NCBI GenBank assembly: GCA_020860245.1
Contig: JAJBUQ010000008.1
Coordinates: 20,909-84,908, forward strand
DNA: 64,000 nt
Direction: 5' to 3'
From: Rikenellaceae bacterium
Lineage (GTDB): Bacteria > Bacteroidota > Bacteroidia > Bacteroidales > Rikenellaceae
The position numbers were made by a program, and so were the translations under genes. The notes below the pieces were generated by a model. It saw only the letters and a list, made by a program, of their open reading frames with translations, was not told the origin of the DNA and ran no database searches. Numbering within the stretch: the first letter of the stretch is position 1; each line of letters starts with the position of its first letter. Of this stretch, positions 17,153-27,803 are shown piece by piece.

Positions 17153-19783
17153 TTATATGCCGGATAAATTCTGAATTCGTTCCTTTATAGCCTTAATCTT
17201 CGCCTCCGCATCGTTCTTCTTCGCATTTTCAGTTGCCACGACCTTCTCCGGAGCACTATTCACGAATCGCTCGTTGCCAAGTTTTTTCATTACCGACGCG
17301 AGGAAGCCTTCGAAGTATTCGAGATCTGCTTTGAGTTTACCCAGTTCCTCCTCTACGTTAATGTTATCCGACAGCGGAATAAAATACTCCGTACTTTTAA
17401 CGATAAACGAGGCGGAATTGCCCACCTTCTCCGTAGTCGTGTTTATCCCTGACAAACTTGCCATTTTGGCAAGCGCACTGTCAAATTTGCCGTTATAATT
17501 TTCATCGGGCACGACATACAGTTCCAGTTGTTCCTTATTAGGAATATTTTTCTCCTTCCTTATATTGCGGATCGCAGTGATAACCTCTTTTACAAGCTCG
17601 AACTGTTCGATAAGAATATTATCCACAACACCTGCAACGGGCATCCTGCTAATCATTATAGATTCGGCGGTTTTTTCCACATCGAGCCGCTGCCACAACT
17701 CTTCGGTAATGAAGGGCATGAACGGATGGAGGAGTTTCAATAATTTATCGAAGAATCCCAGTGTTGCACGATAGGTTTCCGTATCGATCGGCTGTCGATA
17801 CGCGGGCTTAACCAGCTCCAGATACCAACCTGAGAATTCGTCCCAGAATAGTTTGTATATCTTCATCAGGGCTTCGGATATCCGGTACTCGGCGAAGTCA
17901 GCATCGATATCCTTAATATTGCTGTTAAGAACCGATTCGAACCATTTTACAGCTACGGAGTTACTCTCGCTCTGCGGGAGGGCACTATCTACCGTCCACG
18001 AGTTCACTAATTTGAACGCATTCCATATCTTGTTGCCGAAGTTCCTTCCCTGCTCGCACAATGCTTCATCGAACAGAAGGTCGTTGCCCGCAGAGGAACA
18101 TAATAACATTGCAACACGTACTCCGTCAGCTCCATACTCGGCAATAAGATCAAGAGGATCGGGAGAGTTGCCCAGCGATTTGCTCATCTTGCGCCTCTGT
18201 TTATTCCTGACGATACCTGTCAAATACACATTGTTGAACGGTTTATCCCCTCGGAACTCATAACCTGCGATTATCATCCTGGCAACCCAGAAGAATAAAA
18301 TATCGGGGCCTGTAACCAGATCGTTGGTGGGATAATAATATTTGATATCCTCGTTATCGGGATTGCGGATACCGTCGAATACCGATATCGGCCACAGCCA
18401 CGACGAGAACCACGTATCCAGTACATCCGGGTCGCGCTTAAGATCCTCCATTGTCAGATTCCCGTCCCCGGTCTTCTGTTTAGCGAGTTCGAGAGCCTCC
18501 TCGGGCGTCTCGGCAACTACATATCCCCCTTGAGGAAGATAATAAGCCGGAATTTGCTGTCCCCACCACAACTGACGGGAGATACACCAATCCTTGATAT
18601 TCTCCATCCAGTGACGGTAAGTATTCTTAAATTTAGACGGATACAATTTTATTACATCCTCCATAACGGCCTTGAGCGCAGGCTGTGCAAGCTCTTCCAT
18701 ACTAAGGAACCATTGCATCGACAGCTTCGGTTCGATAGCGACATTCGTGCGCTCGGAGAACCCCACCTTGTTGGTATACGCTTCGACTTTCTCCATAAGA
18801 CCTGCGTCTATAAGGTCCTTCTCTATCTTACTGCGCACATCGAACCTATCCATACCGGCGTACGCTCCGCCATGTTCGTTAAGGGTTCCATCGTCGTTGA
18901 ATACGTCTATCGTTTCGAGGTTATACTTATCCCCTATTACATAGTCGTTTATATCGTGCGCAGGAGTAATCTTCAATGCTCCTGTACCGAATTCGATATC
19001 TACATAATCGTCCGCGATAACAGGAACAGCGCGGTTTACTAACGGTACAATTACCTTCTTGCCTATTATATTCTTATATCGCTCGTCGTTGGGGTTGACA
19101 CAGACCGCGGTGTCGCCCATAATAGTTTCCGGACGCGTCGTCGCCACAATAAGATACTCTTCTGAGTCTTCTACCTTATATTTGAGATAGCATAATTTGC
19201 CGTTGGTCTCCTTATACAGTACCTCTTCGTCGGAGAGTGCCGTCTGCGCGGCAGGATCCCAGTTCACCATACGCACTCCGCGATAGATTTTCCCTTTATT
19301 GTAGAGGTCTACGAACACTTTAATAACACTCTCGCTGAGGGAAGGATCCATTGTGAAGGCTGTACGGCCCCAGTCGCAGGATGCACCGAGCTTCTTGAGC
19401 TGTTCGAGGATTATCCCTCCGTGCTTCTCCTTCCATTCCCACGCATGTTCGAGGAATTTTTCTCTGGTGAGATCGTTCTTATCGATACCCTCAGCCTTTA
19501 ATTTCTGGACTACCTTTGCCTCGGTCGCGATAGACGCATGATCCGTTCCCGGTACCCAACATGCGTTATATCCGTTCATACGGGCGCGTCTTACGAGGAC
19601 ATCCTGTATGGTATTATTCAACATGTGTCCCATATGCAGTACTCCGGTGACATTCGGAGGCGGGATTACGATAGTATAGGGCTCTCTCTGGTCTGGCGTA
19701 GAACTGAAATATCCTTTTTCGGTCCAGTACGCATACCACTTGGATTCGATCTCCGAAGGGGTGTATTTTGACAGCTTATCCAT
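17153..19783 (-). CDS. valS: Valyl-tRNA synthetase
   Basis: A class I aminoacyl-tRNA synthetase that charges tRNA-Val with valine. The 876-residue protein has the HIGH-type motif HMGH at 50-53 within [15 protein letters not shown] and KMSKS near residue 532. The editing domain is inserted between them (for example [19 protein letters not shown]), and a C-terminal anticodon-binding region ends in a coiled-coil arm with [17 protein letters not shown]. Length and domain order are normal for the enzyme. It diverges from lon; a TATCTTTG element is upstream at 19882-19889. Confidence 0.98.
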   Translation of the reverse strand: MDKLSKYTPSEIESKWYAYWTEKGYFSSTPDQREPYTIVIPPPNVTGVLHMGHMLNNTIQDVLVRRARMNGYNACWVPGTDHASIATEAKVVQKLKAEGIDKNDLTREKFLEHAWEWKEKHGGIILEQLKKLGASCDWGRTAFTMDPSLSESVIKVFVDLYNKGKIYRGVRMVNWDPAAQTALSDEEVLYKETNGKLCYLKYKVEDSEEYLIVATTRPETIMGDTAVCVNPNDERYKNIIGKKVIVPLVNRAVPVIADDYVDIEFGTGALKITPAHDINDYVIGDKYNLETIDVFNDDGTLNEHGGAYAGMDRFDVRSKIEKDLIDAGLMEKVEAYTNKVGFSERTNVAIEPKLSMQWFLSMEELAQPALKAVMEDVIKLYPSKFKNTYRHWMENIKDWCISRQLWWGQQIPAYYLPQGGYVVAETPEEALELAKQKTGDGNLTMEDLKRDPDVLDTWFSSWLWPISVFDGIRNPDNEDIKYYYPTNDLVTGPDILFFWVARMIIAGYEFRGDKPFNNVYLTGIVRNKQRRKMSKSLGNSPDPLDLIAEYGADGVRVAMLLCSSAGNDLLFDEALCEQGRNFGNKIWNAFKLVNSWTVDSALPQSESNSVAVKWFESVLNSNIKDIDADFAEYRISEALMKIYKLFWDEFSGWYLELVKPAYRQPIDTETYRATLGFFDKLLKLLHPFMPFITEELWQRLDVEKTAESIMISRMPVAGVVDNILIEQFELVKEVITAIRNIRKEKNIPNKEQLELYVVPDENYNGKFDSALAKMASLSGINTTTEKVGNSASFIVKSTEYFIPLSDNINVEEELGKLKADLEYFEGFLASVMKKLGNERFVNSAPEKVVATENAKKNDAEAKIKAIKERIQNLSGI

Positions 19784-19842
19784 TAAATTAAAACTATAAT
19801 TTGAATATTTTCGGAATATTAAACATCTATTTTAGGTGAAAA

Positions 19843-19857
19843 CTGACATTTTGTCAG
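19843..19857. promoter_or_regulatory. Palindrome CTGACA-TTT-TGTCAG between valS and lon
   Basis: Six-base arms CTGACA (19843-19848) and TGTCAG (19852-19857) are perfectly inverted around TTT. It lies 60 bases upstream of the valS start and about 160 bases upstream of lon, between the valS -7 element and its start codon. The shape is that of a dimeric repressor site. Control of lon, valS or both is inference. Confidence 0.45.
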
Positions 19858-19881
19858 CTTTTCGGATTTGCACACGATTTG

Positions 19882-19889
19882 CAAAGATA
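19882..19889 (-). promoter_or_regulatory. Bacteroidota -7 element for valS
   Basis: The minus strand reads TATCTTTG. The predicted transcript would start just upstream of the palindrome at 19843-19857, so a bound protein could block elongation or the RNA could fold there. Confidence 0.6.
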
Positions 19890-19987
19890 CTTATTTTAAT
19901 AATAATATTATTACCTCCGCAAAACTAAATCAGAACAATTTAATACCTTACCGTTATTCTATTAATAAATTAGTGGTAAAAAATTCA

Positions 19988-19995
19988 TACCTTTG
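19988..19995 (+). promoter_or_regulatory. Bacteroidota -7 element for lon
   Basis: TACCTTTG matches TAnnTTTG and lies 25 bases before the lon ATG, giving a short leader. Confidence 0.65.
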
Positions 19996-20019
19996 TAAAC
20001 TTGAAATGTAAAAGACGAA

Positions 20020-22446
20020 ATGAGCAAAAAACATAAAGATATAGCGGAAGAATTTAAAGATATATCCGATCTTTTGGAAAATAAACACCAGATAATCCCC
20101 ATAATTTCTTCCGAAGATGAAGAAGATAACGAAGTTATCGATATACCGACAGCCCTGCCCATACTTACCCTCCGGAGTTCCGTACTGTTTCCGGGAGCCA
20201 TAACCCCTATCACCGTAGGGCGGGAACGCTCCATGAAACTTGTCAAGGAGGTTGACAGCGAGGGAGGTGTACTCGGCGCAGTCCTCCAGAAGGATGCTAA
20301 CGTAGAGAATCCGGGACCGGACGATTTATATAAAATCGGCGCGGCAGCACGTATACTTAAAGTACTGGAGATGCCTAACGGAAATCTCACGATTATTCTT
20401 CACGGTCTGGAGAAGATCGAGATCGAGAATTACATCGAGACCAAACCGTTCCTTCGGGCAGAAGTACGGGTCATTAAGGACAGTATCCCTTCAAAGGGCA
20501 ATATCGAATTCGAAGCTTTGGTGGAATCCATCAAAGACGTGGTATTGAATATCATAAACATATCTCCGTCGATGCCAAAGGAGGCTTCGTTTGCAATCAA
20601 GAACATCGACAGCAGCAGAGGCTTCCTGAACTTCGTCTCTTCCAATATGGAGCTTCAGGATTCGGACAGGCAGAGATTGCTCGAAGCTCCGGGACTGCTT
20701 GCGCGTGCTCGCTACCTGCTGGAGATTCTCGTTAAGGAGCAGCAACTTCTTCAACTTAAGAACGAGATACAGACTAAAGTCAAACGCAATCTCAACCAGC
20801 AGCAGAAGGAGTATTATCTGCAACAGCAGATACGCACCATACAGGACGAGCTCGGCGACGATCCGGTCGAGAAGGACTTCGAAGAACTCCGGGAACGTGC
20901 AGAAAAGAAGAAATGGAGCAAAGAGGTAGAAGATATTTTTTACAAAGAATTAAGCAAACTTGAGAGGATGAATCCTGCGGTGGCAGAATATTCAGTACAG
21001 ATCAATTATTTACAGTTGATGCTGGATCTTCCGTGGGATTACTATACAAAAGATAATTTTGATCTCAGACATGCGAAGAAGCGCCTCGATGCAGATCACT
21101 TCGGACTCGACGAGGTTAAGGACAGGATACTCGAACACCTCGCGGTCCTTAAACTTAAAGGCGACCTCAAATCTCCTATACTGTGTCTCTACGGCCCTCC
21201 GGGAGTGGGTAAGACATCGCTGGGCAAATCCGTAGCGGCTGCGTTAAAACGGAAGTTCGGGCGCATATCGCTCGGCGGCATGCATGACGAAGCCGAGATA
21301 CGCGGACACCGAAGAACTTACATAGGCGCTATGCCGGGACGTATCATCCAGACTATCAGAAGGTGTGGTTCCTCCAACCCTGTGGTTATACTCGATGAGA
21401 TAGATAAGGTCGGAGCGAGCAACCACGGCGATTCCGCATCGGCACTTCTGGAGGTTCTCGATCCGGAACAGAACACTACGTTCCACGATAACTACCTCGA
21501 CATCGAGTACAACCTGTCGAAGGTAATGTTCATAGCTACTGCTAACAACATTGCCACCATATCGCCTGCCCTCAGGGACAGGATGGAGATGATAAACATT
21601 CACGGATATATTTTGGAGGATAAGATACAGATTGCCAAGAAGCACCTTATACCCAAACAACTGGAAGCACACGGGGTGAATGCCAAACAATTCCGGATGT
21701 CCAACAAGATGATCGAGAAGGTAATATCGGAATATACGCGCGAATCGGGAGTCCGGACACTCGACAAACTTCTTGCAAAACTCGTCCGCCACAGGGCTAA
21801 GAATATAGGCTTTGACGAGGATTATTCTCCGGAGATAAAGAGTGACAAAATTGAAAAAATTCTCGGGGTCCCCAGGTTCAAAAACGGGATGTACGAAGGC
21901 AACGACATAGTCGGTGTCGTGACAGGTCTCGCATGGACTGAAGTCGGCGGAGATATATTATATATCGAATCCTCGCTGAGTAAAGGCAAAGGCAGTCTCT
22001 CAATGACGGGAAGTCTCGGCGATGTAATGAAGGAATCCGCTACACTTGCCCTTAAATGGTTAAAATCCAATTCAGAGAGACTCGGCATCAAAGAAGAATT
22101 GTTCACGGATTACGATATACACATACACGTTCCGGAAGGAGCGGTTCCCAAAGACGGACCGAGCGCGGGTATAACGATGCTTACGTCGCTTGCGTCGACT
22201 TATACCGGGCGCAGAGTCAAAGAGAGTATAGCAATGACAGGCGAGACGACGCTTAGAGGAAGGGTTCTTCCGGTAGGGGGCATCAAGGAGAAGATCCTTG
22301 CGGCTAAACGCGCGGGAATTAAAGAAATAATCCTTAGCGAGGACAACCGTAAGGACATCGAGGACATCAAAGAAGACTACCTCGAAGGCATTAGATTCGA
22401 TTACGCACGAACCAACGACGATGTACTGAACAAAGCATTGATCTAA
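20020..22446 (+). CDS. lon: ATP-dependent protease Lon
   Basis: Lon degrades misfolded and selected regulatory proteins in the cytoplasm. The 808-residue chain has an N-terminal substrate-binding LON domain (about 45-240, with [15 protein letters not shown]), a coiled-coil helical region, an AAA+ module with Walker [10 protein letters not shown] near 391, and a C-terminal S16 peptidase domain. Ser715 in [10 protein letters not shown] and Lys758 in [11 protein letters not shown] form the catalytic dyad with the normal 43-residue spacing. The gene is followed four bases later by tsaE and probably shares its transcript. The palindrome and promoter upstream suggest stress control. Confidence 0.98.
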   Translation: MSKKHKDIAEEFKDISDLLENKHQIIPIISSEDEEDNEVIDIPTALPILTLRSSVLFPGAITPITVGRERSMKLVKEVDSEGGVLGAVLQKDANVENPGPDDLYKIGAAARILKVLEMPNGNLTIILHGLEKIEIENYIETKPFLRAEVRVIKDSIPSKGNIEFEALVESIKDVVLNIINISPSMPKEASFAIKNIDSSRGFLNFVSSNMELQDSDRQRLLEAPGLLARARYLLEILVKEQQLLQLKNEIQTKVKRNLNQQQKEYYLQQQIRTIQDELGDDPVEKDFEELRERAEKKKWSKEVEDIFYKELSKLERMNPAVAEYSVQINYLQLMLDLPWDYYTKDNFDLRHAKKRLDADHFGLDEVKDRILEHLAVLKLKGDLKSPILCLYGPPGVGKTSLGKSVAAALKRKFGRISLGGMHDEAEIRGHRRTYIGAMPGRIIQTIRRCGSSNPVVILDEIDKVGASNHGDSASALLEVLDPEQNTTFHDNYLDIEYNLSKVMFIATANNIATISPALRDRMEMINIHGYILEDKIQIAKKHLIPKQLEAHGVNAKQFRMSNKMIEKVISEYTRESGVRTLDKLLAKLVRHRAKNIGFDEDYSPEIKSDKIEKILGVPRFKNGMYEGNDIVGVVTGLAWTEVGGDILYIESSLSKGKGSLSMTGSLGDVMKESATLALKWLKSNSERLGIKEELFTDYDIHIHVPEGAVPKDGPSAGITMLTSLASTYTGRRVKESIAMTGETTLRGRVLPVGGIKEKILAAKRAGIKEIILSEDNRKDIEDIKEDYLEGIRFDYARTNDDVLNKALI

Positions 22447-22450
22447 ACGA

Positions 22451-22870
22451 ATGGAAAAAATACAGGTAAAAGACCTGAGCGAACTCCCCTTTGCTGCCGA
22501 TAAACTTCTCGAGACAACCGGCAGCAAAGGGATTTTTGCTTTTTACGGCGAGATGGGGGTAGGTAAGACTACTTTAATCAAAGAGATGTGCAAGCGTCTC
22601 GGAGTCCGGGATTCGGTCAACAGTCCTACCTTCGCGATAGTAAACGAGTACAGGACAGGGGACGACGAGGCGGTCTATCATTTCGATTTTTACCGCATAA
22701 ACACACCTGGAGAGGCGTACGACTTCGGATATGAAGAATATATCGAGAGCGGAGCATTATGCCTGATAGAATGGCCTGAGAAGATCGAACCCATACTTCC
22801 GAACAACGCGGTGAGATTATTCATCGAGAGCAACGGCAAAGGACACCGTACAATTACTATAAACGATTAA
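22451..22870 (+). CDS. tsaE: tRNA threonylcarbamoyladenosine biosynthesis ATPase TsaE
   Basis: TsaE is the small ATPase that works with TsaB and TsaD to install N6-threonylcarbamoyl on A37 of ANN-decoding tRNAs. The 139-residue protein has Walker A GEMGVGKTT (33-41), the SPTFAIVNEY segment, and YHFDFYRI followed by LIEWPEKIEPILP, all family hallmarks. It begins four bases after the lon stop, and icd follows 18 bases after it, so the three genes may be co-transcribed. Confidence 0.95.
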   Translation: MEKIQVKDLSELPFAADKLLETTGSKGIFAFYGEMGVGKTTLIKEMCKRLGVRDSVNSPTFAIVNEYRTGDDEAVYHFDFYRINTPGEAYDFGYEEYIESGALCLIEWPEKIEPILPNNAVRLFIESNGKGHRTITIND

Positions 22871-22888
22871 TCCGTTAATACTAAATAT

Positions 22889-24148
22889 ATGGGCAAAGCA
22901 ACATATTCCGGTGGCAAATTGACAGTCCCGGACACAGTGGCCATACCGTTTATCGAAGGCGACGGTGTAGGTGTGGAGATAACACCTGCCACACAGACGA
23001 TAATCGACAAGGCAGTCTCGAAGGTATACGGCAGCTCGCGGAGGATTGAATGGATGGAAGTTCTCGCCGGAGAGAAGGCATTCAATCTAACCGGATCATG
23101 GCTTCCGGAGGAGACCTTGGAGGCGTTCCGCGAATATCTGATAGGGATTAAAGGTCCGCTTACGACTCCGGTTGGGGGCGGTATAAGATCGCTTAACGTC
23201 GCATTAAGGCAGGAATTAGATCTGTACGTCTGCCTGCGTCCGGTTAAATGGTATAAAGGCATAGTATCCCCTGTCAAAGATCCCCAGAAGGTGGATATGC
23301 ACATCTTCCGTGAAAATACGGAAGATATTTACGCGGGGATCGAGTGGAACGCAGGTACCCCTGAGGCAAAAAAATTCTTTGATTTCATTCACAATGAAAT
23401 GGGAATTAACAAAGTCCGATTCCCGGAATCATCGTCGTTCGGGGTGAAACCAGTGTCGAAGGAGGGAAGCCAGAGGCTTATAAGATCGGCTATCGAATAT
23501 GCCATACGCCACAATCTTCCCTCGATTACGCTCGTCCACAAGGGCAATATAATGAAATTCACAGAGGGAGGATTCAAGAGATGGGGATATGAACTTGCGG
23601 AGACGGAATTTTATGATACCACCTTCTCGATGGCGGAGTACGAACATATAAGCAAGGCCGAAGGCAAAGAGCGCGCGGACGAAGCATTAGGCGAGGCTGT
23701 GAACCGGGGCAAGATAATAATTAAGGACGTAATCGCAGATGCGTTCCTTCAGAATACGCTTCTCACTCCGGAGAAGTATTCGGTAATAGCGACTCTCAAC
23801 CTCAACGGCGATTATATATCGGATCAGCTCGCGGCGATGGTCGGGGGGATCGGCATAGCTCCGGGGGCCAACATCAATTATAACACGGGGCATGCAATCT
23901 TTGAGGCTACACATGGAACAGCTCCGGATATAGCAGGTAAAAATATTGTGAATCCATCCTCCCTGCTGTTGTCGGGAGTAATGATGCTAAATCATTTAGG
24001 ATGGAACGAAGCTGCTGAACTTATAGAGAATTCGTTATGCAGAACATACGAATCGGGGCACGCTACGGAGGATCTTGCGCGGTTTATGGAGAATTCGGCA
24101 ACCCTCGGAACCAAGGAATTCAGAGATAAGGTGATCGACAATCTTTAG
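22889..24148 (+). CDS. icd: NADP-dependent isocitrate dehydrogenase
   Basis: The enzyme oxidatively decarboxylates isocitrate to 2-oxoglutarate with reduction of NADP. The 419-residue protein is of E. coli type: [16 protein letters not shown] at the N-terminus, the substrate loop [20 protein letters not shown] with the serine that is phosphorylated in enterobacteria, [33 protein letters not shown], and the cofactor region [17 protein letters not shown]. With the citrate synthase immediately downstream it gives the oxidative branch of the TCA cycle; aconitase is not in the window. Confidence 0.95.
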   Translation: MGKATYSGGKLTVPDTVAIPFIEGDGVGVEITPATQTIIDKAVSKVYGSSRRIEWMEVLAGEKAFNLTGSWLPEETLEAFREYLIGIKGPLTTPVGGGIRSLNVALRQELDLYVCLRPVKWYKGIVSPVKDPQKVDMHIFRENTEDIYAGIEWNAGTPEAKKFFDFIHNEMGINKVRFPESSSFGVKPVSKEGSQRLIRSAIEYAIRHNLPSITLVHKGNIMKFTEGGFKRWGYELAETEFYDTTFSMAEYEHISKAEGKERADEALGEAVNRGKIIIKDVIADAFLQNTLLTPEKYSVIATLNLNGDYISDQLAAMVGGIGIAPGANINYNTGHAIFEATHGTAPDIAGKNIVNPSSLLLSGVMMLNHLGWNEAAELIENSLCRTYESGHATEDLARFMENSATLGTKEFRDKVIDNL

Positions 24149-24155
24149 TTTTTAG

Positions 24156-24163
24156 TATCTTTG
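24156..24163 (+). promoter_or_regulatory. Bacteroidota -7 element for citrate synthase
   Basis: TATCTTTG lies just after the icd stop, so citrate synthase has its own promoter and a leader of roughly 110 bases. Confidence 0.65.
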
Positions 24164-24179
24164 TCAAATACAGATGCGC

Positions 24180-24239
24180 ACTGGCTCCTTGTGTGAAGGG
24201 GCAATTTCACAGAATATGTTTCTGGAGCGAGAAGTCAGT
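24180..24239 (+). promoter_or_regulatory. Structured 5' leader of citrate synthase mRNA
   Basis: Nested inverted repeats are present: ACTG (24180-24183) with CAGT (24236-24239), GCTCC (24184-24188) with GGAGC (24224-24228), and TGTGAA (24192-24197) with TTCACA (24206-24211). Together they could fold into one interrupted stem. It matches no riboswitch class that I recognise. Confidence 0.4.
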
Positions 24240-24266
24240 ATAACCAAAGCAGTAAATCAAGTTAAT

Positions 24267-24273
24267 AAGGAGG
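24267..24273 (+). promoter_or_regulatory. Strong Shine-Dalgarno sequence before citrate synthase
   Basis: AAGGAGG ends ten bases before the ATG at 24284. It is the only near-perfect anti-16S match I saw in the window and supports that start. Bacteroidota genes rarely use such a site. Confidence 0.7.
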
Positions 24274-24283
24274 AATAAGCGGT

Positions 24284-25645
24284 ATGGCAGGAGAGATGAG
24301 AGACGAGTATATGATATACAAACTGTCCGAGTCGATCAAAACGACAAGCAGGATTGACAGTGAATTGTTTTCAAAGTATAATGTTAAACGCGGACTGCGC
24401 AACGAAGATCATTCGGGAGTTCTCGTCGGTTTAACGCAGATCGGTGACGTAATCGGTTACGAACGCCTTCCGGAAGGAGGGTTGAAGGCGATTCCGGGAA
24501 AGCTGATATACAGGGGGATAGACGTAGAAGACCTCGTGAACGGTATATATTCCGAGAACAGGTTCGGGTTCGAAGAGACAGCGTTCCTTCTTCTTGGCGG
24601 ATTCCTTCCGGATGCAGACGAACTGAGGGTGTTCAAAGGGTTGATTAATCATTCGATGCCTCTGGAACAGAAGACAAAGATGAACATACTCGATCTGGAG
24701 GGTCAGAATATCATGAATATTCTCGCGCGGAGCGTTCTGGAAATGTACACATTCGACCCTAACCCGGACGACATATCTCGCGACAATCTTATGCGGCAGT
24801 CGATCGATCTGATCGCTAAATTCCCTACGATTATAGCGTACGCATACAACATAATGAGGCACAGCCAGCAGGGACGTTCTTTACATATACGCCATCCGAA
24901 GGAGGATCTGTCCATAGCCGAGAACTTCCTGTATATGCTCAAAGGGGAATACACGGAACTCGAGGCACGGGTTCTGGACCTCGCACTGATACTTCATGCG
25001 GAGCACGGCGGGGGAAATAACTCCACGTTCACGGTTCGAGTAACCAGCTCGTCGGGAACGGATACTTATTCCTCGATTGCCGCGGCAATCGGCTCTCTCA
25101 AGGGGCCACTGCACGGTGGTGCGAATCTTACGGTGATGGATATGTTCCTTCATCTCAAGAGTGCGATAAAGAACTGGAAGGATGTCGAAGAGGTCGATAA
25201 TTATCTTATCAGGATACTTAACAAGGAGGCATACAACCGTACCGGATTGATCTACGGGATCGGACATGCGGTCTACACCATATCCGATCCGCGTGCCCTG
25301 CTGCTTAAAGAGTGGGCTCGCAGGCTTGCCGGAGAGAAGAAGCGTTCGGACGAATTCGAGTTTCTCGAACTTATAGAGAACCGTGCGATCGAGAACTTCA
25401 TGACTTTTAAAGGCAAAAATGTAAATAAAAAAGTGTGCGCAAATGTGGATCTCTATTCCGGATTCGTCTACGACATGATAGGGCTTCCACAAGAGGTATT
25501 TATTCCGCTCTTCGCTATGTCGAGGATCACCGGCTGGACGGCTCACAGGATCGAAGAACTCAACTTCGACAGCAAGCGTATTATCCGCCCTGCATACAAA
25601 AACGTAGCAGAGAGAAGACCTTATAAAGAACTCAACGAGAGATAA
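24284..25645 (+). CDS. gltA: Citrate synthase
   Basis: The enzyme condenses oxaloacetate and acetyl-CoA to citrate. The 453-residue protein keeps the catalytic triad: His238 or His241 in LHAEHGGGNNSTF, His277 in GPLHGGAN and Asp389 in NVDLYSGF. It carries an N-terminal extension of about 60 residues before GKLIYRGIDVEDLV, as in other Bacteroidota and some clostridial enzymes of this subtype. A 2-methylcitrate synthase role is possible but less likely beside icd. Its start is fixed by a strong AAGGAGG site and it has its own promoter and structured leader. Confidence 0.93.
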   Translation: MAGEMRDEYMIYKLSESIKTTSRIDSELFSKYNVKRGLRNEDHSGVLVGLTQIGDVIGYERLPEGGLKAIPGKLIYRGIDVEDLVNGIYSENRFGFEETAFLLLGGFLPDADELRVFKGLINHSMPLEQKTKMNILDLEGQNIMNILARSVLEMYTFDPNPDDISRDNLMRQSIDLIAKFPTIIAYAYNIMRHSQQGRSLHIRHPKEDLSIAENFLYMLKGEYTELEARVLDLALILHAEHGGGNNSTFTVRVTSSSGTDTYSSIAAAIGSLKGPLHGGANLTVMDMFLHLKSAIKNWKDVEEVDNYLIRILNKEAYNRTGLIYGIGHAVYTISDPRALLLKEWARRLAGEKKRSDEFEFLELIENRAIENFMTFKGKNVNKKVCANVDLYSGFVYDMIGLPQEVFIPLFAMSRITGWTAHRIEELNFDSKRIIRPAYKNVAERRPYKELNER

Positions 25646-25676
25646 ATTCTTTTAAATTCACAAATTACGGGGTATG

Positions 25677-26492
25677 CTAAATAAACAGCGTATCCCATTT
25701 TTTTTCCGGAATATGATGCCCTAAGAGCCTCTTAACAGCGTCAATTCCTTCGTCGCCGATATTTAAGGAATATCTGTTCACAAATAAATTTATATGCTGT
25801 TCTATCACTTCGTCTTCCATTTCTTGAGCGTATGATTTTATCCAATCATAAGATTCCGAAGGGTTTTCGAGCGCGAATCCGATACTCTGCCTGAGAAGAA
25901 CGGACAGCTCCTGTTGAACCTCGTACGGAAGATCGCGCAACACCGCTATTCCGCCTAACGGCAGCGGCATTCCGCAATAAACTTCCCATTCGAGACCGAG
26001 ATCGGCGATCAGCTTAAGTCCGTGATTATGATAAGTAAACCGCCCTTCGTGAATCAACACTCCGGCATCGGCCTCACCGGACTCCACCGCACCGGCAATG
26101 TCCGAAAAAAGATATTCCGGTGTATCCGTTACTTCAGGGAACATCCTGTCCATTAACAAATTCGCAGTCGTATATCTTCCGGGGACGGCAACTTTGAGCC
26201 CTTGCATATCTTCTTTATTCAAATCCGCCCTCCCCACCAGCAACGGACCGTTACCCCTTCCCAGAGCGCTTCCGCTGGCAAGTACACGATATTTGTCGTA
26301 GATGAGAGGCAGGACGGCATAACTGAATTTAGACACTGCGCAGCTACCTGCGATTATATTCTCGTTCAGCTTCTCGATATCGGCAAATTTCACGTCCAAT
26401 TCCAAATCGCCAGTATCTATAAAACCATTCAATAAGGCATGGAACATAAATGTATCGTTGGGACAGGGGGATATACAAATTTCAATTTTCAT
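25677..26492 (-). CDS. mqnD: 1,4-dihydroxy-6-naphthoate synthase MqnD
   Basis: MqnD converts cyclic dehypoxanthine futalosine to 1,4-dihydroxy-6-naphthoate, a late step of the futalosine route to menaquinone. The 271-residue protein has the periplasmic-binding-protein-like fold of the MqnA/MqnD family. It begins ICISPCPNDTFMFHALL and has VSKFSYAVLPLIYDKYRVL and ADAGVLIHEGRFTYHNHGL, both typical of MqnD. It starts four bases downstream of waaA on the same strand and is probably co-transcribed with it. Its presence implies that menaquinone here is made from futalosine rather than by the classical Men pathway. Confidence 0.92.
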   Translation of the reverse strand: MKIEICISPCPNDTFMFHALLNGFIDTGDLELDVKFADIEKLNENIIAGSCAVSKFSYAVLPLIYDKYRVLASGSALGRGNGPLLVGRADLNKEDMQGLKVAVPGRYTTANLLMDRMFPEVTDTPEYLFSDIAGAVESGEADAGVLIHEGRFTYHNHGLKLIADLGLEWEVYCGMPLPLGGIAVLRDLPYEVQQELSVLLRQSIGFALENPSESYDWIKSYAQEMEDEVIEQHINLFVNRYSLNIGDEGIDAVKRLLGHHIPEKKWDTLFI

Positions 26493-26496
26493 GGCA

Positions 26497-27714
26497 TTAT
26501 ATTTTATCCATTATGGTCTTGGTCGCTCCTGTGTTGCTACGGACGTAACCTTCGCAGATTCCGGAGACTTCGTCGTACAATACAGTATCTTTTTTCAACA
26601 TGCGCAGCCACGAATCCAGTTCCGCTTCGTTATTTACGCATACGGCCCCTCCGGATCTCAGGAGGTCTTTAGCTTCATTAAATTTGCTGTAATTGGGACC
26701 AAAGGCGAGCGGCAGACCGTATACCGCAGGTTCGAGAATGTTATGGATCCCAGCTCCGAACCCTCCGCCCACATAGGCAAAATCCCCATAACGGTAGAGT
26801 TTGGACAGGAGGCCCATAACATCGACTATCAGCACATCGGCTTCTAAAATCTTATCTCCTGAGAGGTCGGTGTATAGTATCGCATTGTCGATTTTGGAAC
26901 ATAACCACGAGACATGATCGGCTCCGATCTCATGGGGAACTATGATAAATTTCATATCCGGATTCCCATCGATAATTTTTACCAGCACCTCCTCATCCTC
27001 CTTCCAGGTACTTCCTGCAATAAAAATTTTCCCTCCGTCTTTAAATCTGGCAATCGCCGGAATGTCGAATACCGCGCTCTTTATCTCCTCGACCCTGTCG
27101 AAGCGGGTATCTCCGGATACTGATACATTTTTAATACCGATTTTTTTCAACAGTCTTTCGGAGCCATCGTCCTGCACGAACAGCCAGTCGAAGTACGACA
27201 GCAGCTTCCTGTAACGCCCTCCGTACCATTTAAAGAATGCGGAATCGGGACGGAATGTCGCTGAAATTACATAAGTTTTCGTTCCGTGTCTCCTGAGATA
27301 TTTGAGGTAATTGGCCCAGAACTCGTATTTAATAAATACTGCGGTCTCAGGATTTACCGTATTGATAAATCGCCTGGCGTTCCGTGATGTATCCGCAGGA
27401 AGGTAAAAAATATAATCTGCAACCTTATAATTTTTCGCGGCCTCGTAACCGGAAGGGGAAAAAAATGTAAGCAGGATCTTATGGCAGGGATATCTCTCTT
27501 TTACGGCCTCAATGACCGGACGTCCCTGCTCGAATTCACCGAGGGAGGCTGCATGAAACCAAATCACACGTTCATCCGCTCCGATCGAATCCTTAAAATT
27601 CCGGATAATATTCCTCCTGCCAGTTATCCACAAAGCTGCTTTGCGGTTGAACAACGAGGCGATACGGATGCCGAATACCATTAAATAAATACCTGCATCG
27701 TAGAGTATGTTCAT
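26497..27714 (-). CDS. waaA: 3-deoxy-D-manno-octulosonic acid (Kdo) transferase
   Basis: This GT30 glycosyltransferase adds Kdo to lipid IVA at the cytoplasmic face of the inner membrane, completing the LPS inner core. The 405-residue protein has an N-terminal membrane-proximal segment (MNILYDAGIYLMVFGIRIAS), the catalytic loop AASLGEFEQGRPVIE, FIKYEFWANYLKYL, and the nucleotide-sugar region YVGGGFGAGIHNILEPAVYG. All are hallmarks of WaaA/KdtA. It leads a two-gene run with mqnD from a TATATTTG element at 27739-27746. Confidence 0.94.
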   Translation of the reverse strand: MNILYDAGIYLMVFGIRIASLFNRKAALWITGRRNIIRNFKDSIGADERVIWFHAASLGEFEQGRPVIEAVKERYPCHKILLTFFSPSGYEAAKNYKVADYIFYLPADTSRNARRFINTVNPETAVFIKYEFWANYLKYLRRHGTKTYVISATFRPDSAFFKWYGGRYRKLLSYFDWLFVQDDGSERLLKKIGIKNVSVSGDTRFDRVEEIKSAVFDIPAIARFKDGGKIFIAGSTWKEDEEVLVKIIDGNPDMKFIIVPHEIGADHVSWLCSKIDNAILYTDLSGDKILEADVLIVDVMGLLSKLYRYGDFAYVGGGFGAGIHNILEPAVYGLPLAFGPNYSKFNEAKDLLRSGGAVCVNNEAELDSWLRMLKKDTVLYDEVSGICEGYVRSNTGATKTIMDKI

Positions 27715-27738
27715 TCAGGGTCGGTTTTATTACAAAAA

Positions 27739-27746
27739 CAAATATA
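27739..27746 (-). promoter_or_regulatory. Bacteroidota -7 element for waaA-mqnD
   Basis: The minus strand reads TATATTTG, 25 bases upstream of the waaA ATG and directly after the carAB terminator. Confidence 0.55.
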
Positions 27747-27755
27747 TAAAAAAAG

Positions 27756-27787
27756 AAGCTACCGGCAAGAATACTTACCGGCAGCTT
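27756..27787 (-). terminator. Rho-independent terminator of carAB
   Basis: Fourteen-base arms (27756-27769 and 27774-27787) pair completely in the minus-strand RNA with two G-U wobbles; on the plus strand the same positions are A/C mismatches. A T-rich run follows on the minus strand. It is therefore strand-specific and ends carB transcription. Confidence 0.8.
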
Positions 27788-27803
27788 GAAACTTTAGCGT
27801 TCA

